A stretch of DNA of 64,000 nucleotides from Bog-473 sp963717455 (lineage in GTDB: Bacteria > Actinomycetota > Acidimicrobiia > Acidimicrobiales > RAAP-2). The notes under the pieces were generated by a model. It ran no database searches and was not told the DNA's origin. It saw only the letters and a list, made by a program, of their open reading frames with translations. Below are positions 54,177 to 62,454 of the stretch, one piece after another. Each line of letters opens with the position of its first letter. The first letter of the stretch is position 1. A program made the position numbers and the translations under genes. Location of the stretch: assembly GCA_963717455.1 (NCBI GenBank), contig OY970336.1, positions 3,906,001 through 3,970,000 of the forward strand, read 5' to 3'.

Positions 54177-54367
54177 GTGCTCCTCCTGAAGTTCGTAACG
54201 CTCGGTGTGGTGAGGGCCCGCGACCTTACCGGGTGCCCGGGCAATTGTCGACACGATTGGTCATATTTGTGCCGGTCCGCGCCGGAAGGCCAGAAAGGAC
54301 CTTCCACCAGGGTGTGCTCGCCGGCTCGATGTGCGGACGGTGGGGTGGGCCGTGCGAGAATGCCCCC

Positions 54368-55199
54368 ATGAGCCCGCAGACGCCCACCGCCGCCGCCAGG
54401 GGGGTCGCCCACGCCCCGTACCGGGCCGACACGCTCGTCGTCGAGCACGACGGCCCGGTGACGGTGGTCACCATCAACCGGCCCGAGCGGCGCAACGCGG
54501 TCGACAGCGTCTGCGCCGACCAGCTCCGCGAGGCCTTCGTGGCCTTCGACCGTCGACGACGCTCGCTCGGTGGCCGTGCTGACCGGTGCCGAAGGGACCT
54601 TCTGCGCCGGCGCCGACCTCAAGGCGGTGGCCGAGGGCGACCGGCGGCCCATCCCCGACGACGGGCCGGGACCGATGGGACCGACCCGCCTGACCCTGTC
54701 CAAGCCGGTCATCGCCGCCGTCGAGGGGTACGCCGTCGCGGGCGGGATCGAGCTGGCGCTGTGGTGCGACCTGCGCGTGGCCGCCGAGGACGCGGTCTTC
54801 GGGGTGTTCTGCCGGCGCTTCGGGGTGCCGCTGTGCGACCTCGGCACCGTGCGGCTGCCCCGCATCGTGGGCCACGGCCGCGCCATGGACCTGATCCTCA
54901 CCGGCCGCGCCGTCGGGGCCCCCGAGGCACTCTCGATGGGCCTGGTCAACCGGGTCGTCCCGCCTGGCGAGGCGCTGCCGGGCCGCCGTCGAGCTCTGGC
55001 GCACCAGCTCGCCGCGCTCCCCCAGGTGTGCCTGCGCTCGGACCGGATGAGCGCGTTGGAGCAGTGGGGGCTGACCGAGGAGGACGCCGCCCTCGGGGAG
55101 GCCCGGCGGGGCCGCGACGTCATTCGCAGCGGCGAGACGCTCGAGGGAGCAGCACGATTCGCGGGAGGTGCGGGTCGCGGTGGCGTTGCGCTCGACTGA
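54368..55199 (+). CDS. Enoyl-CoA hydratase/isomerase family protein (frameshifted in this sequence)
   Basis: ATG 54368 opens a crotonase-fold protein: 'VTVVTINRPERRNAVDSVCA', a frame change near 54560, then 'GTFCAGADLKAVAEGD' (oxyanion hole), 'KPVIAAVEGYAVAGGIELAL' (second oxyanion glycine), 'DLRVAAEDAVFGVFCRRFGV' and 'ALSMGLVNRVVPPGEAL'. Two closely spaced, mutually cancelling changes near 54980-55000 are likely ('RAAVEL' lies in another frame). About 276 residues. Members hydrate or isomerise enoyl-CoAs; the exact substrate is not clear. The 3' end overlaps the next gene by 32 bases. Confidence 0.88.
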
Positions 55200-55944
55200 C
55201 CCCGACCCGGCGTCGGGGCCCTCCGGATCGGGTCGCCCGACGGTCGCCGCCTTCGACTTCGACGGCACGCTGACCGACGCGGGGAGCGTGTTCCCGTTCC
55301 TGGTGAGCCTGCGCGGCCTCCTGCCCGTGCTGCGCGCGGTCATCCCGCTCTCCCCCGCCCTGCTGCATGCGGCCGTCGCTGGGGGCGCGACGGCCGACGA
55401 GGTCAAGGAGAGGCTGTTCACCCGCCTCCTCGGCGGCCTCCCCGTCGACGAGGTCGACCGCCGCTCCGCCGCCTTCGCCCACCGGCATCTCCAGCGTCAC
55501 CTGCGCGACGACACGCGCCGGCGGCTCGAGTGGCACCAGCGGCAGGGCCACTACACGGTCGTCGTCTCCGCCTCGCCCGAGTGCTACGTGAGCCCCGCCG
55601 GGCAGGAGCTCGGGGTCGACGGCGTGGTCGCCACCCGGCTCGCCGTCGGCGGGGGCGGCCTCCTCACGGGCGGCTACGAGGGGAAGAACTGCCGGGGCGC
55701 GGAGAAGTACGCCCGCCTGATCGTCCACCTGCGCGCCCAGGGACTCCTGGCCGGCAACGGTGGCGAGCAGCCCGTGCTGTGGGCCTATGGCAACAGCCGC
55801 GGGGACCTGCGGCTGCTCAACGCGGCCGACCACGGCGTCGACGCCGGTCGCCTCGGGCCGTTGGGCCGCCTGCGCCGGTTCCCGCGGCTGGGCGCAGTCT
55901 CGGCGTCAGCCCGGCGTGACGGCGATGCCGACGGCGTGGCCTGA
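55168..55944 (+). CDS. HAD-superfamily phosphatase (subfamily IB, SerB-like)
   Basis: This 258-residue protein has the HAD nucleophile motif 'VAAFDFDGTLTDAGSVFPFL' (~28-47), motif II 'HYTVVVSASPECYVSPAGQE' and a lysine/aspartate region 'EGKNCRGAEKYARLIVHL' with 'LWAYGNSRGDLRLLNAADHG' as motif III. This is the subfamily IB pattern seen in phosphoserine phosphatase-like and lipid-phosphate phosphatases. The start may be later than GTG 55168, since the first 25 residues are Pro/Ser-rich. Its last 13 codons overlap the end of the convergent SpoIID-repeat gene. Confidence 0.87.
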   Translation: MRVAVALRSTDPDPASGPSGSGRPTVAAFDFDGTLTDAGSVFPFLVSLRGLLPVLRAVIPLSPALLHAAVAGGATADEVKERLFTRLLGGLPVDEVDRRSAAFAHRHLQRHLRDDTRRRLEWHQRQGHYTVVVSASPECYVSPAGQELGVDGVVATRLAVGGGGLLTGGYEGKNCRGAEKYARLIVHLRAQGLLAGNGGEQPVLWAYGNSRGDLRLLNAADHGVDAGRLGPLGRLRRFPRLGAVSASARRDGDADGVA

Positions 55945-57996
55945 GTACCCGTTGACCACGGTGGTGATGTCGCCGAAGTAGGGCGCGTCGCCGTAGGCGA
56001 AGGCCTGGCCGCTGGCGTTGACGGCATCGAATCCCTGCCCGCCGAAGTCGGGGACCATCCCGGTCATCGGGCTCCGCATGCTGCTGAGCGGGGGCGACGC
56101 CGGCGCGATGCCGACCCCCGGCGCGTCGCCGAAGGCGTGCACGGTGCCGTTGGCCTCGAGCATCCAGTACCCGCCGCCGTCCGTCGACGGGGCGACGCCC
56201 ACGATCGGCGTCGGGGGCGGGCTCGAGCCGAGCGAGCCGTGGAAGGCGGCGTCGCCGTAGGCGAAGAGCCCACCGTCGGACGCGATGAGCCAGTAGCCGA
56301 GCCCGTCATGGGTCGGCACCATGCCGATGACCGGCTTGTTCAGCGTGAGGCTCCCCGTGCTCCCGAAGAACCCGGCGTCGCCGTAGGCGAAGATCCCACC
56401 GTCGGACGCCACGAGCCAGTACCCGCCCCCGTCGGGAGTCACCGCCATGCCCACCATGGGCTTGTTCAGGCGGATGCTGCCCGTGCTCCCGTGGAACGGC
56501 GCGTCGCCGAAGCTGAACACGCCACCGTCCGTGGCGACCTCCCAGTAGCCGCCCGCGTCGTGCGTGGACGCCATCCCCACCACCGGTTGGTTCAGCTGTA
56601 TGCCCCCGGTGCTCCCGTGGAACTGCGCGTTGCCGAAGCTGAACACGCCGCCGTCCGTGGCATTGAGCCAGTACCCCCCGACACCGCCGCTGGGCTGGCC
56701 ACCGACGGTGAACCAGTTCGACTGCAGGTTCATGGCCGCGGCGAAGGCGTTGCCCGTCACCGACACCGACCCTCCGGAACCGGCGATGGTCATCTGGTTG
56801 ACCCGGCCCCCGAAGTCGCCGTAGCCGTTGCGCGAGGTGACGGTGATGGTGCTCAAGGTGCCGATCTGCGGGTAGGCGGCCTGAATCGTCGACACGGGGA
56901 TGGAGACCGACCAGTTGTGGTGCGAGTTGCAGGCCCCGGACACGCAGACGGCGTCCCCGTCGTCCGGTACGGCCGGGAACTGGCCATCCGCCAGGAGGGC
57001 ACCCGCCGAGTAGCCGCCCGAGGACGACGAGTACTCGGTCGTGGCGACGGTGCTCGTCCCGTCGAGCACCAGGACCTGACCCGCAGTGTCGGCCGCTGCC
57101 GAGGCGGAGGACAGTGCCTCGTCGCGCATTCCGGGGTAGGACTGGCACGTCTGGTCACAGGTGTCCGCGTACCCCCCGTAGCCCATCGGGTTCGCCTCGA
57201 CGTAGGAACGGACCGCCACTGTCTGCGCCTCGCTCTGCTGGAAGCCCCACGCCAGGCCCTGCGGACCGGGCCCACCCAGGAGCGACCAGCTCGACGGCGA
57301 CTCGGCCGGCGCCACGTCGGCCACGTACTGCTCGATCGGGACGGTGTTGACGGTTCGCTCCGCCCCAACCGAGTTCTGCAACGCAGTGAGGGACCCGTGC
57401 ACCTCGATCGTGCCGTTGACCGTGCACAGGTTCACCGGCCCTCCGTCGGACGCCGACGCGGTGGGCTCGCTGGCCGTCCCGACGGCCGTCCAGGTGGGAC
57501 CAGCACAACTGGCGGCGGTGTAGATCTCAAACACGTTGGCGGAGGAGGTCGGCTGGAACATCACCGCCGGCGCGGATCCGCCGGGGTAGTTCACGTTGGT
57601 GCCCGCGTCGGCGGCATTGGCGATGGTGAAGGCGTCGTTGGCCTCCGTCATGGCCACGATCACGTTCCCGCTGTGCATCGCCGTCGCGTCGTTGGTGGTG
57701 GTCAGCGTGGTGTTGCCGTAGTAGTGGGCCAGGATCTGCTGGTAGGTGTCGTTGCCGTCGCCGTTGTCCGCCCCGATGGCGTACCCGAGCGAGCCCCACT
57801 GACCCATGCCGATGCCGTGCCCGTAGCCGTGCCCGTTGATGACGACGGTGGAGCTCGGGTAGGCCGCCGCGGGGGACGCAGGGCCGAGCAGGGCGGCCGG
57901 CACCCCGAAGGTCAACGCGAGGACGAACGCGCCGAGAGACGTGGCGCGACCCCGCCGCAGAATTCCGGGACGTGCCTGTGGTGATCCGACCCGCAC
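55906..57996 (-). CDS. Secreted SpoIID-like protein with six C-terminal GGYW/YGDA repeats
   Basis: This 696-residue exported protein has a signal peptide cut near 'SPAAAYPSS', then a SpoIID-like domain (about 45-430) with 'INGHGYGHGIGMGQWGSLGY', 'IEQYVADVAPAESPSSW', 'SEAQTVAVRSYVEAN' and 'VLVLDGTSTVATTEYSSSSG'. SpoIID proteins are peptidoglycan lytic transglycosylases. Residues 439-696 are six repeats of about 42 residues ('GGYWLVASDGGIFAYGDAGF' type, with 'GSTGSLTLNKPVIGM'), the last two decayed. Such repeats are abundant in Acidimicrobiia surface proteins and probably form a propeller-like or wall-binding module. It is divergent from the GT4 gene, 88 bases apart. Confidence 0.92.
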   Translation of the reverse strand: MRVGSPQARPGILRRGRATSLGAFVLALTFGVPAALLGPASPAAAYPSSTVVINGHGYGHGIGMGQWGSLGYAIGADNGDGNDTYQQILAHYYGNTTLTTTNDATAMHSGNVIVAMTEANDAFTIANAADAGTNVNYPGGSAPAVMFQPTSSANVFEIYTAASCAGPTWTAVGTASEPTASASDGGPVNLCTVNGTIEVHGSLTALQNSVGAERTVNTVPIEQYVADVAPAESPSSWSLLGGPGPQGLAWGFQQSEAQTVAVRSYVEANPMGYGGYADTCDQTCQSYPGMRDEALSSASAAADTAGQVLVLDGTSTVATTEYSSSSGGYSAGALLADGQFPAVPDDGDAVCVSGACNSHHNWSVSIPVSTIQAAYPQIGTLSTITVTSRNGYGDFGGRVNQMTIAGSGGSVSVTGNAFAAAMNLQSNWFTVGGQPSGGVGGYWLNATDGGVFSFGNAQFHGSTGGIQLNQPVVGMASTHDAGGYWEVATDGGVFSFGDAPFHGSTGSIRLNKPMVGMAVTPDGGGYWLVASDGGIFAYGDAGFFGSTGSLTLNKPVIGMVPTHDGLGYWLIASDGGLFAYGDAAFHGSLGSSPPPTPIVGVAPSTDGGGYWMLEANGTVHAFGDAPGVGIAPASPPLSSMRSPMTGMVPDFGGQGFDAVNASGQAFAYGDAPYFGDITTVVNGYSGHAVGIAVTPG

Positions 57997-58084
57997 GATC
58001 AGACGATGCTACCGGCGCCACCTGGGAACATTGGTGCATGGGCCCGCAATCGGGGTGCGAGACGCGCCGGTACACTGCACGGCC

Positions 58085-59167
58085 GTGCGGGTCGACCAGG
58101 TCATACCGTCGCTCGCCGGCCGCGACGCCATTGGGGTGCACACACTGAACCTGCGTAACGGCTTGCGCGCCGCGGGGATCGACTCGGACGTCTTCTACGG
58201 CAGCCACACACCCGACGTGGCGCACGAAGGCCGGCCCGTGACAGAGCTCGGTCGCGCCGGACGCGACCGCTGGCTCCTGTACCAGGCATCCATCGGGAGC
58301 CCGGTGTACGACATCCTCGCGGCGCGGAGCGAGCCCAAGCTCGTCAACTACCACAACATCACGCCGGCCGAGCTGCTGCGCGACTGGGAGCCCGCGGTGG
58401 CCTACGAGGTCGCGCTGGGTCGCACGCAGCTGGCGCGCCTCGCCCCCCAGAGCCGCTTCGCCGTCGCCGACTCCGCCTTCAACGAGTCCGAGCTGCAGGC
58501 GCTCGGCTACGAGGGGACCGCGGTCGTCCCGCTCCTGATCGACATGCACGCCAAGAGCGACGAGCCCGACCCCGGGCTGGCCGCCGCGCTGGCGCGCCGC
58601 AAGGAGCGCGAGGGCGGGGCCGACCTCCTCTACGTCGGGAAGATCTCGCCCCACAAGGCCCCCCACGACCTGGTGAAGATGCTCGACGTGCTGCGCCGCG
58701 CCTACGACCCGGCGGCCCGGCTCCACATGGTCGGCTCCCCGCTCGGCGAGACCTACGAGCCGGCCCTGCGGGCCTTCATTGCCGAGCTGGGCCTCAGCGA
58801 CGCCGCCCTCTTGCCCGGCTCGGTCAGCGGCGCCGAGCTCGAGGCGTACTACCAGGCGGCCGACGTGTTCGTCTGCGCCTCGGACCACGAGGGCTTCTGC
58901 GTGCCCCTGGCCGAGGCGATGGGCCACGGCGTCCCCATCGTCGCCTACGGCGTCACCGCGGTGCCCGAGACGGTGGGCGGCGCGGGGCTGGTGCTGCCGG
59001 ACAAGTCCGCCCTGCCGTTCGCGGCGGCGGTCGGCCGGGTGCTGCACGACGAGACGCTGCGCGAGCTGCTGAGGGCGGCCGGCCGTGAGCGGGCGGCCAG
59101 CTTCGACCTGGCCGCCTCCACGCGGCGCTTCGTGTCCCTCATCGAGGCGGCCGTCGGCGCGTCCTGA
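58085..59167 (+). CDS. Glycosyltransferase family 4 protein
   Basis: This 360-residue GT-B enzyme opens 'VRVDQVIPSLAGRDAIGVHT', has 'EPKLVNYHNITPAELLRDWE' in the acceptor domain, then 'DLLYVGKISPHKAPHDLVKM', 'FVCASDHEGFCVPLAEAMGH' with the E-x7-E motif, and 'PIVAYGVTAVPETVGGAGLV'. The 'VNYHNITP' and 'SDHEGFCVP' blocks are shared with the next two proteins, so the three are paralogues. A -10-like TACACT ends eight bases before GTG 58085, suggesting a leaderless mRNA. Likely role: cell-surface glycan assembly. Confidence 0.92.
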   Translation: MRVDQVIPSLAGRDAIGVHTLNLRNGLRAAGIDSDVFYGSHTPDVAHEGRPVTELGRAGRDRWLLYQASIGSPVYDILAARSEPKLVNYHNITPAELLRDWEPAVAYEVALGRTQLARLAPQSRFAVADSAFNESELQALGYEGTAVVPLLIDMHAKSDEPDPGLAAALARRKEREGGADLLYVGKISPHKAPHDLVKMLDVLRRAYDPAARLHMVGSPLGETYEPALRAFIAELGLSDAALLPGSVSGAELEAYYQAADVFVCASDHEGFCVPLAEAMGHGVPIVAYGVTAVPETVGGAGLVLPDKSALPFAAAVGRVLHDETLRELLRAAGRERAASFDLAASTRRFVSLIEAAVGAS

Positions 59168-59199
59168 GGCCCGGCTGACGGCCGAGGCGAAGGCGGCTC

Positions 59200-60270
59200 T
59201 CAGACCCGCAGCGCGGCGATGAGGTCCGCGGCCCGTTCGCCCGCCGAGGCCAGGTCGAGATCGGCGATGCGGCGCGCCGCCGCCTGCGCCAGCGACTCCC
59301 GGAGCCCCCGCTGCGCCATCACCCGGCCGACGGCACCGGCCAGCGCCCAGGGGTCCGTGGCATCGACGAGCAGGCCTCCCTCGCCCACCACCTCGGGCAG
59401 GGCGCCGGTCCGGCTGGCCACGACCGGCACGCCCATGGACATGGCCTCGAGCACGGGCACGCCGAAGCCCTCGTGCTGCGAGGTGATCACGAGCACGTCG
59501 GACCCGGCCACGGTGGCGGCCAGGCCGGCGTCGCCGAGCATGCCGGTGAACGTGACGGCGTCGTGGAGACCCATGTCGTCGACGAAACGGCGGAGGGCCG
59601 CGGTGTAGGGAGGCACGACCGGCCGCCCGACGACGGTCAGGGTGGCGCCGGGGTCGTGATGCTCGCGGGTGACGAGGAGCGCCATCACGGCGAACTCGAT
59701 GCCCTTGTTCGGCGCGAGGCGGCCGACGCTGACCCATCGTGCGCCCTCGCGCCGAGATGCCGGGTTGTCGGCGGTGGACCCATCTCCGCCCGTCCCGGCC
59801 GGGAGGATCGCGGCCGGCGGCACCACCGCGGTGCGGACGTACCCCGCCTCGCGCAGCTCGGCCTCGTTGAAGACCGACACCGCGATGCCGAGCGTGCTGC
59901 GGGGCGCCAGCTGGCGCAGCTGCGTCTGGGCCAGCAGCTGGTGGCGCGCCATCGCGTTGTCCCAGGGTGCGTAGAGCTGCGGCGGGGTCACGTTGTGATA
60001 GTTGACGACCAGCGGCTCGCGGCGCCCCTGCAGCCACGGCGCCAGCGCAGACGCCGTCGCGAATTGGTACACCAGCACGTCCCCGCGCTCGGCCTCCCCG
60101 GCGTAGGCGGCGTAGGGGCGCGTCTCGGGCTCGGTCTCGGGATCCGCCCGCTCCACGTAGATGTGCGACGGGATGCCACGGGCCGCCAGGACGTCGCGCA
60201 GCCGCAGCGTGTGCCGTCCGACGGCATCGCCGCGGTGCAACATCGGGACGAACTGGAGGACGCCGCTCAT
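59200..60270 (-). CDS. Glycosyltransferase family 4 protein, paralogue
   Basis: This 356-residue protein opens 'MSGVLQFVPMLHRGDAVGRH' followed by 'TLRLRDVLAARGI', has 'EPLVVNYHNVTPPQLYAPWD', 'ARWVSVGRLAPNKGIEFAVM' and 'VLVITSQHEGFGVPVLEAMS'. It is very close to the C-terminal domain of the upstream fusion protein, starting at the same place in the domain, so the two arose by duplication. ATG 60270 overlaps the fusion's TGA by four bases (ATGA). Longer upstream frames are antisense-like and were ignored. Convergent with the GT4 gene at 58.1-59.2 kb, 32 bases apart. Confidence 0.93.
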   Translation of the reverse strand: MSGVLQFVPMLHRGDAVGRHTLRLRDVLAARGIPSHIYVERADPETEPETRPYAAYAGEAERGDVLVYQFATASALAPWLQGRREPLVVNYHNVTPPQLYAPWDNAMARHQLLAQTQLRQLAPRSTLGIAVSVFNEAELREAGYVRTAVVPPAAILPAGTGGDGSTADNPASRREGARWVSVGRLAPNKGIEFAVMALLVTREHHDPGATLTVVGRPVVPPYTAALRRFVDDMGLHDAVTFTGMLGDAGLAATVAGSDVLVITSQHEGFGVPVLEAMSMGVPVVASRTGALPEVVGEGGLLVDATDPWALAGAVGRVMAQRGLRESLAQAAARRIADLDLASAGERAADLIAALRV

Positions 60271-62351
60271 GCCGGGCGCGCGCTCCCCTCCAGCAGCGGG
60301 GTCAACAGGCTGACGAAGCGGTCCGCCGCAGACTCGAGGTCGAGCTCGGCCAGGCGCCGGCGCCCCGCTTCGCGCAGCGTGGCCAGCCGCGGCACGTCGA
60401 CGAGCAGGCCCTCGATGGCTGTCGCCAGCGCGTAGGGGTCCTTGTCGGACACGAGAGCCCCGGCCCCGCCCAGCACCTCGGGCAGCGCCCCCCGGTCGAA
60501 GGCGACCACGGGCAGCCCGGCGCTCATCGCCTCCACCACCGGGACGCAGAAGCCCTCGTGCTCCGAGGTCACCACGAGCACGTCGGCGCTGGCATAGGCC
60601 GACGCCACCGTGGCGTCGCTCGCGTGCCCGGCGAAGCTGACGGCGTGGGCCAGTCCCATCTCGGCGACGTAGCGGTGCAGCGCGGCGACGTAGGAGTCCG
60701 TGGCGGGCTTGCCGATGACCAGCAGCGTCGCCGCGGGGTCGCCGTGGGCCCGGGCGACGGCGAGCGCGGCAATGGTGCTCTCGAGCGCCTTGTTGGGCGA
60801 CACGCGGCCGACGGCCAGCCACCGTGCGCCACCACCGGCGGCCGGCTCCGTGCGCACGGTGGCGGCGGTGACCGCCGGGCCGAGCGCGGCCGACGGCGGG
60901 ATCACCGCCGTGGTGGCGAACCCGGCCTGGGCCAGGTGCGCCTGGTTGTAGGCCGAGTCGGCCACGGCGAGGGCGGTCCGGGGCGCGAGCAGCCGCAGGT
61001 CCCCCTGGGCCCGCAGCTGGCCGAGGGCGAGGTGGTTGTCCCACGGCGCCATCAGGTCGGGCGGCGTGATGTTGTGGTAGTTGACGACGAGGGTCTCCGA
61101 CCGGCCGGCCAGCCACGGCGCCATCGCCGACGCGGTGGCGAATTGGTAGACCACGACGTCGCCCTTCTGGGCCGCCCCGGCATAGGAGAGCACGGGCGCC
61201 GTCTCGGCCACAGTCTCCGGGTCGACCGTGTCCACGTAGATCTCGGAGCGGATCCCGCGGGCACGCGTGGCGTCGCGGAGGCGGAGCGTGTGCCGCCCGA
61301 CCGCATCGCCACGGTGCAGGACGGGGACGAAGTGGTGAATGCCGCTCACCTGGGGGTGGCGGCGGTCAGCGGCGAACCGGCGGTCCTGTATCTGGGCGGC
61401 GTCCAGTGGCGCCACCTCGACGAGTCCGGACCGCTCCAAGAGCAGCTCCCACGTCGCGGCGTGGAGGGGACGGCCGTCGATCAGGTCGAGGGCGGCGGGC
61501 TCCCTGGTCTCACCGGTGCCGGTCAGCTCCGAGACGACGACGAGCGGCGCCCCGTGCGCCAGGGTGCGCCGGCACTCGGCCAGGAGCGGCAACAGCGCGT
61601 GCAGGGGGAGTCGGTCGACCACCCCGCTCAGCACGATGCCGCCGAGCGAGCCGGCCTCGCGTCCCGCCAGGTGCTCCGAGGCCTCGCCGATGGTGACATT
61701 GCAGCCGCTCTCGATGGCACGCAGCGCGACCGCGCCGCGCGGCTCGACCCCGTGGGCCGGCGCGCCCCGTCCCGCGAGCGCCTCGAGGAGCGCACCCTCC
61801 CCGCAGTCGGCGTGGACGACGTCACCCCCGGGGGTGCGGGAGAGCACGTGTGCCACCACCGGTCCCACCCACGGGCCAAGTTCGCGCGCCGGGACGAGCC
61901 ACGCCGCGCCGTCGACCGGCCGGTCCTGGGCGGCGAGCCTCGCCTCGAGGGCGGCGACCCGGGCCGACAGGAAGCGAAACGCCTCGACGACGTGGCCCAT
62001 CGCCTCCTCGAGCTCCGTCTTCTCTTGCTCGGTGGCCCGCCCGCCGCGCCCGCTCGCCGGACGCAGCCGGTCCAAGCGTCCCCGTCGACGCCCGCCGGCA
62101 CGCCGCTCGGTCTCGAGGGCGTCCGACAGCGCAGACGCACCGGGGTGATACGGCCCGTAGCGATCGCCCAGGTGCGTGAAGGCGGCCAGGAAGTTCCACG
62201 CGTCGCTCCCCTGGGGTGCCAGCCGCACGAACGCCTGGTGCAGCGCCTCTGCCGCCCGGGCCCGGTCCGCGTCGCTGCGAGCTCCCGCCTCCTCGTCCCG
62301 GCTCTCGCCTCCCACGTGATCGGCACCGTCGGTTGGGGGAGCTGCGGGCAC
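60267..62351 (-). CDS. Methyltransferase-like domain fused to a GT4 glycosyltransferase
   Basis: This 694-residue protein joins two enzymes. Residues 1-130 are helical ('AEALHQAFVRLAPQGSDAWN', 'EQEKTELEEAMGHVVEAFRF'). Residues 155-330 look like a SAM-dependent methyltransferase: 'GDVVHADCGEGALLEALAGR' in place of motif I, then 'GVEPRGAVALRAIESG' and 'LVVVSELTGTGETREPAALD'. Residues 340-694 are GT4: 'IHHFVPVLHRGDAVGRHTLR', 'LVVNYHNITPPDLMAPWDNH', 'ARWLAVGRVSPNKALESTIA' and 'VLVVTSEHEGFCVPVVEAMS'. The fusion suggests that the sugar added, or its acceptor, is methylated. It leads a two-gene minus-strand unit. Confidence 0.9.
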   Translation of the reverse strand: MPAAPPTDGADHVGGESRDEEAGARSDADRARAAEALHQAFVRLAPQGSDAWNFLAAFTHLGDRYGPYHPGASALSDALETERRAGGRRRGRLDRLRPASGRGGRATEQEKTELEEAMGHVVEAFRFLSARVAALEARLAAQDRPVDGAAWLVPARELGPWVGPVVAHVLSRTPGGDVVHADCGEGALLEALAGRGAPAHGVEPRGAVALRAIESGCNVTIGEASEHLAGREAGSLGGIVLSGVVDRLPLHALLPLLAECRRTLAHGAPLVVVSELTGTGETREPAALDLIDGRPLHAATWELLLERSGLVEVAPLDAAQIQDRRFAADRRHPQVSGIHHFVPVLHRGDAVGRHTLRLRDATRARGIRSEIYVDTVDPETVAETAPVLSYAGAAQKGDVVVYQFATASAMAPWLAGRSETLVVNYHNITPPDLMAPWDNHLALGQLRAQGDLRLLAPRTALAVADSAYNQAHLAQAGFATTAVIPPSAALGPAVTAATVRTEPAAGGGARWLAVGRVSPNKALESTIAALAVARAHGDPAATLLVIGKPATDSYVAALHRYVAEMGLAHAVSFAGHASDATVASAYASADVLVVTSEHEGFCVPVVEAMSAGLPVVAFDRGALPEVLGGAGALVSDKDPYALATAIEGLLVDVPRLATLREAGRRRLAELDLESAADRFVSLLTPLLEGSARPA

Positions 62352-62454
62352 GGCGGTCGATGCTACCGGCGATGCCCGTCGCGGTCCGGAGGCGGCTCTT
62401 CACACCGGGTCAAGAGCGAGTACCTTCGGAAAGCTGAGAAAGGGATCCCGGAAC

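Noticed and set aside
47877..55010. Programmed ribosomal frameshifting in the 48-55 kb genes
   Set aside because: Too many unrelated housekeeping genes are affected, in both directions and without slippery-site and pseudoknot patterns; sequence error explains it better.
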